Source: Alteromonas salexigens (GTDB taxonomy: Bacteria > Pseudomonadota > Gammaproteobacteria > Enterobacterales > Alteromonadaceae). Taken from it: a DNA stretch of 64,000 nucleotides. The notes under the pieces are model-generated. The model did not search any database. It had not been told where the DNA came from and saw nothing but the letters and a program-made list of their open reading frames with translations. Made by a program: the position numbers and the translations under genes. Of this stretch, positions 62,677 through 64,000 are shown piece by piece; the stretch's first letter is position 1; each line of letters begins with the position of its first letter. The stretch is taken from assembly GCF_025628895.1 (NCBI RefSeq), contig NZ_JAOTJC010000006.1, positions 483,960 to 547,959 on the forward strand, written 5' to 3'.

Positions 62677-64000
62677 TAATCTTTCTCAAATGTGATGGTT
62701 TTCGCCCGGGCAATCGCAGCTTCAGTGGCAGCTGATTTATCAATGATGAGAGACCCCAATACCAGATAGTCCATATCCGTCGCCAAAAAACACCGGATGG
62801 CGTCGTCCGGAGAGCACACAGGCGGTTCGCCGCGTACGTTAAAAGACGTATTGATTACCAAGGGCACCCCGCCGGCGTCAGCAAATGCTTCTATGAGCGC
62901 GTGAAAGCCTGCAGAAGTTGCTTTATCTACTACCTGTACTCTGGCTGAGTAATCAATATGCGTGACCGCAGGGATACTTGAGCGTACCGCGTTGACGCGT
63001 GCCAGGCCTTGCAGATCGGTATTGTCAGGTAAAATCAGATGCGGCTGCACCCGGGCCACTTCCAGCATGTAAGGATTTCCCGGCTCGGCATCAAAATAGT
63101 CTTTCAAAGACCCTCTGAGTACAGCCGGCGCAAACGGCCTGAACGATTCCCGCTGCTTAATTTTCACGTTCATTGTTCGCTGCATTTGGGAGCTTTGTGG
63201 ATTCCCCAGTATGGAGCGGTTACCCAGCGCCCGAGGGCCGTACTCTGCCCGTCCCTGGAACCAACCCACGACCTTGTCGGCCAGCAACAGGTCTGCCACA
63301 CGTCGATGCAGTTCGGCCGTCTCGATAAAGTGCGGTGTCAGGTCCCAGTGTTTGCATGCAGCCCTCATCTCATCTTCCGTATAAGCTGGCCCTAATTGGG
63401 CGCCTTGCATCGAATCCACACTGGGTTTTACGGCGTCAGGCTGACGAATATACCAGGCACTCAGCGCTGCACCCAGTGCGCCGCCGGCGTCCCCCGCTGC
63501 AGGCTGGATCCAGATATCATCGAACAGACCGCTTTGTCGCAGTTTGCCATTGGCTACACAATTCAGGGCGACGCCACCAGCCAGACAAAGATGACGGGCG
63601 CCAGTAAGCTGCCGGGCGTGGCGGGCAATATTCTCGACAATATGCTCCGTGACCTGCTGTATAGAGGCTGCCAGATCCATACAGCGTTGATCCGGGGCTT
63701 TGTCCTGTGGCCAGGGAGGGCCGTCAAATAACTGATGGAATCGTGCACTGGTCATAGCGTGCCCGGTTTCAAAGTCGAAGTAATCCAGATTGAGCGCAAA
63801 GCTGCCATCGTCTTTAACGGTCACCAGATTTTGAAGAATGGTGTCGGTATAACGAGGCGTACCGTAAGGCGCCAGGCCCATGAGCTTATATTCCCCACTG
63901 TTTACCCTGAAGCCACAGTAGTAGGTAAATGCGGAATATAATAAGCCCAGCGAATGGGGAAACTGCAACTCTTTAAGCAGCTTTAATTTGCTTCCCTTGC
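62676..64000 (-). CDS. Carbamoyltransferase, NodU/CmcH family (5' end outside window)
   Basis: About 440 C-terminal residues are visible; the family is about 570-610 long, and the reading frame stays open to the window edge. Motifs are FPHSLGLLYSAFTYYCGF, GEYKLMGLAPYG, GGVALNCVANGK (Kae1-like nucleotide site), GRAEYGPRALGNRSILG and VINTSFNVRGEPPVCSPDDA. The family transfers a carbamoyl group from carbamoyl phosphate to a hydroxyl of a sugar or other metabolite. The catalytic His residues near the N-terminus are beyond the window. It is followed by SxtJ-like and DUF5989 genes. Confidence 0.93.
   Translation of the reverse strand, partial: KGSKLKLLKELQFPHSLGLLYSAFTYYCGFRVNSGEYKLMGLAPYGTPRYTDTILQNLVTVKDDGSFALNLDYFDFETGHAMTSARFHQLFDGPPWPQDKAPDQRCMDLAASIQQVTEHIVENIARHARQLTGARHLCLAGGVALNCVANGKLRQSGLFDDIWIQPAAGDAGGALGAALSAWYIRQPDAVKPSVDSMQGAQLGPAYTEDEMRAACKHWDLTPHFIETAELHRRVADLLLADKVVGWFQGRAEYGPRALGNRSILGNPQSSQMQRTMNVKIKQRESFRPFAPAVLRGSLKDYFDAEPGNPYMLEVARVQPHLILPDNTDLQGLARVNAVRSSIPAVTHIDYSARVQVVDKATSAGFHALIEAFADAGGVPLVINTSFNVRGEPPVCSPDDAIRCFLATDMDYLVLGSLIIDKSAATEAAIARAKTITFEKD

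Overview
The window reads as a chromosomal segment of a marine gammaproteobacterium of the Alteromonadaceae (Alteromonas or Salinimonas-like). The evidence is gene content and order: nudL-sdaA, yejK-yejL-yejM, CysB, CmoM, SohB, PsrA-like, VolA/Pla-1 lipase, LytTR and TPR response regulators, and a maltodextrin locus with a LacI regulator and a tryptophan-halogenase-like flavoprotein. GC content looks near 50% throughout. I saw no rRNA, tRNA, CRISPR, insertion sequence, prophage or integrase.

Layout. 1-5.4 kb: end of a CoA pyrophosphatase (NudL), serine deaminase SdaA, CysB, a soluble orphan histidine kinase, an unknown coiled-coil membrane-anchored protein and a LysR regulator. 5.5-10.3 kb: a two-subunit 3-oxoacid CoA-transferase, a DEAD-box helicase, a small EF-hand protein, the tRNA hydroxylase TrhO and a VC2046-like protein. 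10.5-20.6 kb: a TPR response regulator with a small lipoprotein, a DUF6279 lipoprotein, PfkA, a LytS/LytTR two-component pair, an Mpo1-like protein, a PilZ protein, and M61 and M23 peptidases. 20.6-25.9 kb: an internally duplicated QueD-like protein, YejK/YejL/YejM, GmhB and RlmA. 25.9-30.7 kb: a valine-degradation operon (mmsA, acyl-CoA dehydrogenase, 3-hydroxyisobutyryl-CoA hydrolase, mmsB) behind a probable MerR-type (LiuR-like) promoter. 30.9-38.7 kb: a second TPR response regulator, a second beta-hydroxyacid dehydrogenase, glutathione peroxidase, LdhA, CmoM, a Nif3-like protein, a small unknown protein, a PsrA-like TetR regulator and SohB. 38.8-46.9 kb: two large exported lipoproteins (penicillin-acylase family and VolA/Pla-1 lipase), YciK and GlnS.

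47.1-60.4 kb is a maltodextrin locus: a LacI regulator, an operon of neopullulanase-like amylase, MFS transporter and lipoprotein amylase, a flavin-dependent halogenase-like protein, and a second operon of lipoprotein amylase, esterase and GH31 alpha-glucosidase. The two operon promoter regions share a 12-base palindromic core with a central CG, as expected for a LacI-family operator. All five carbohydrate-active enzymes carry export signals, so the locus appears to degrade alpha-glucans outside the cytoplasm and import sugar through the MFS carrier.

60.5-64.0 kb is the edge of an exosortase/exopolysaccharide-type region. It holds a tightly packed operon of carbamoyltransferase (cut by the window end), SxtJ-like and DUF5989 membrane proteins and a SpoU-family RNA methylase, followed by a PEP-CTERM/exosortase-associated acyltransferase. 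No exosortase or PEP-CTERM substrate lies inside the window.

The least explained items are this last cluster, the two paralogous TPR response regulators with an unlinked kinase, the QueD-like protein whose catalytic motifs are split between its halves, and the halogenase-like enzyme in a sugar locus. I cannot show from sequence alone that any of these is an undescribed system.
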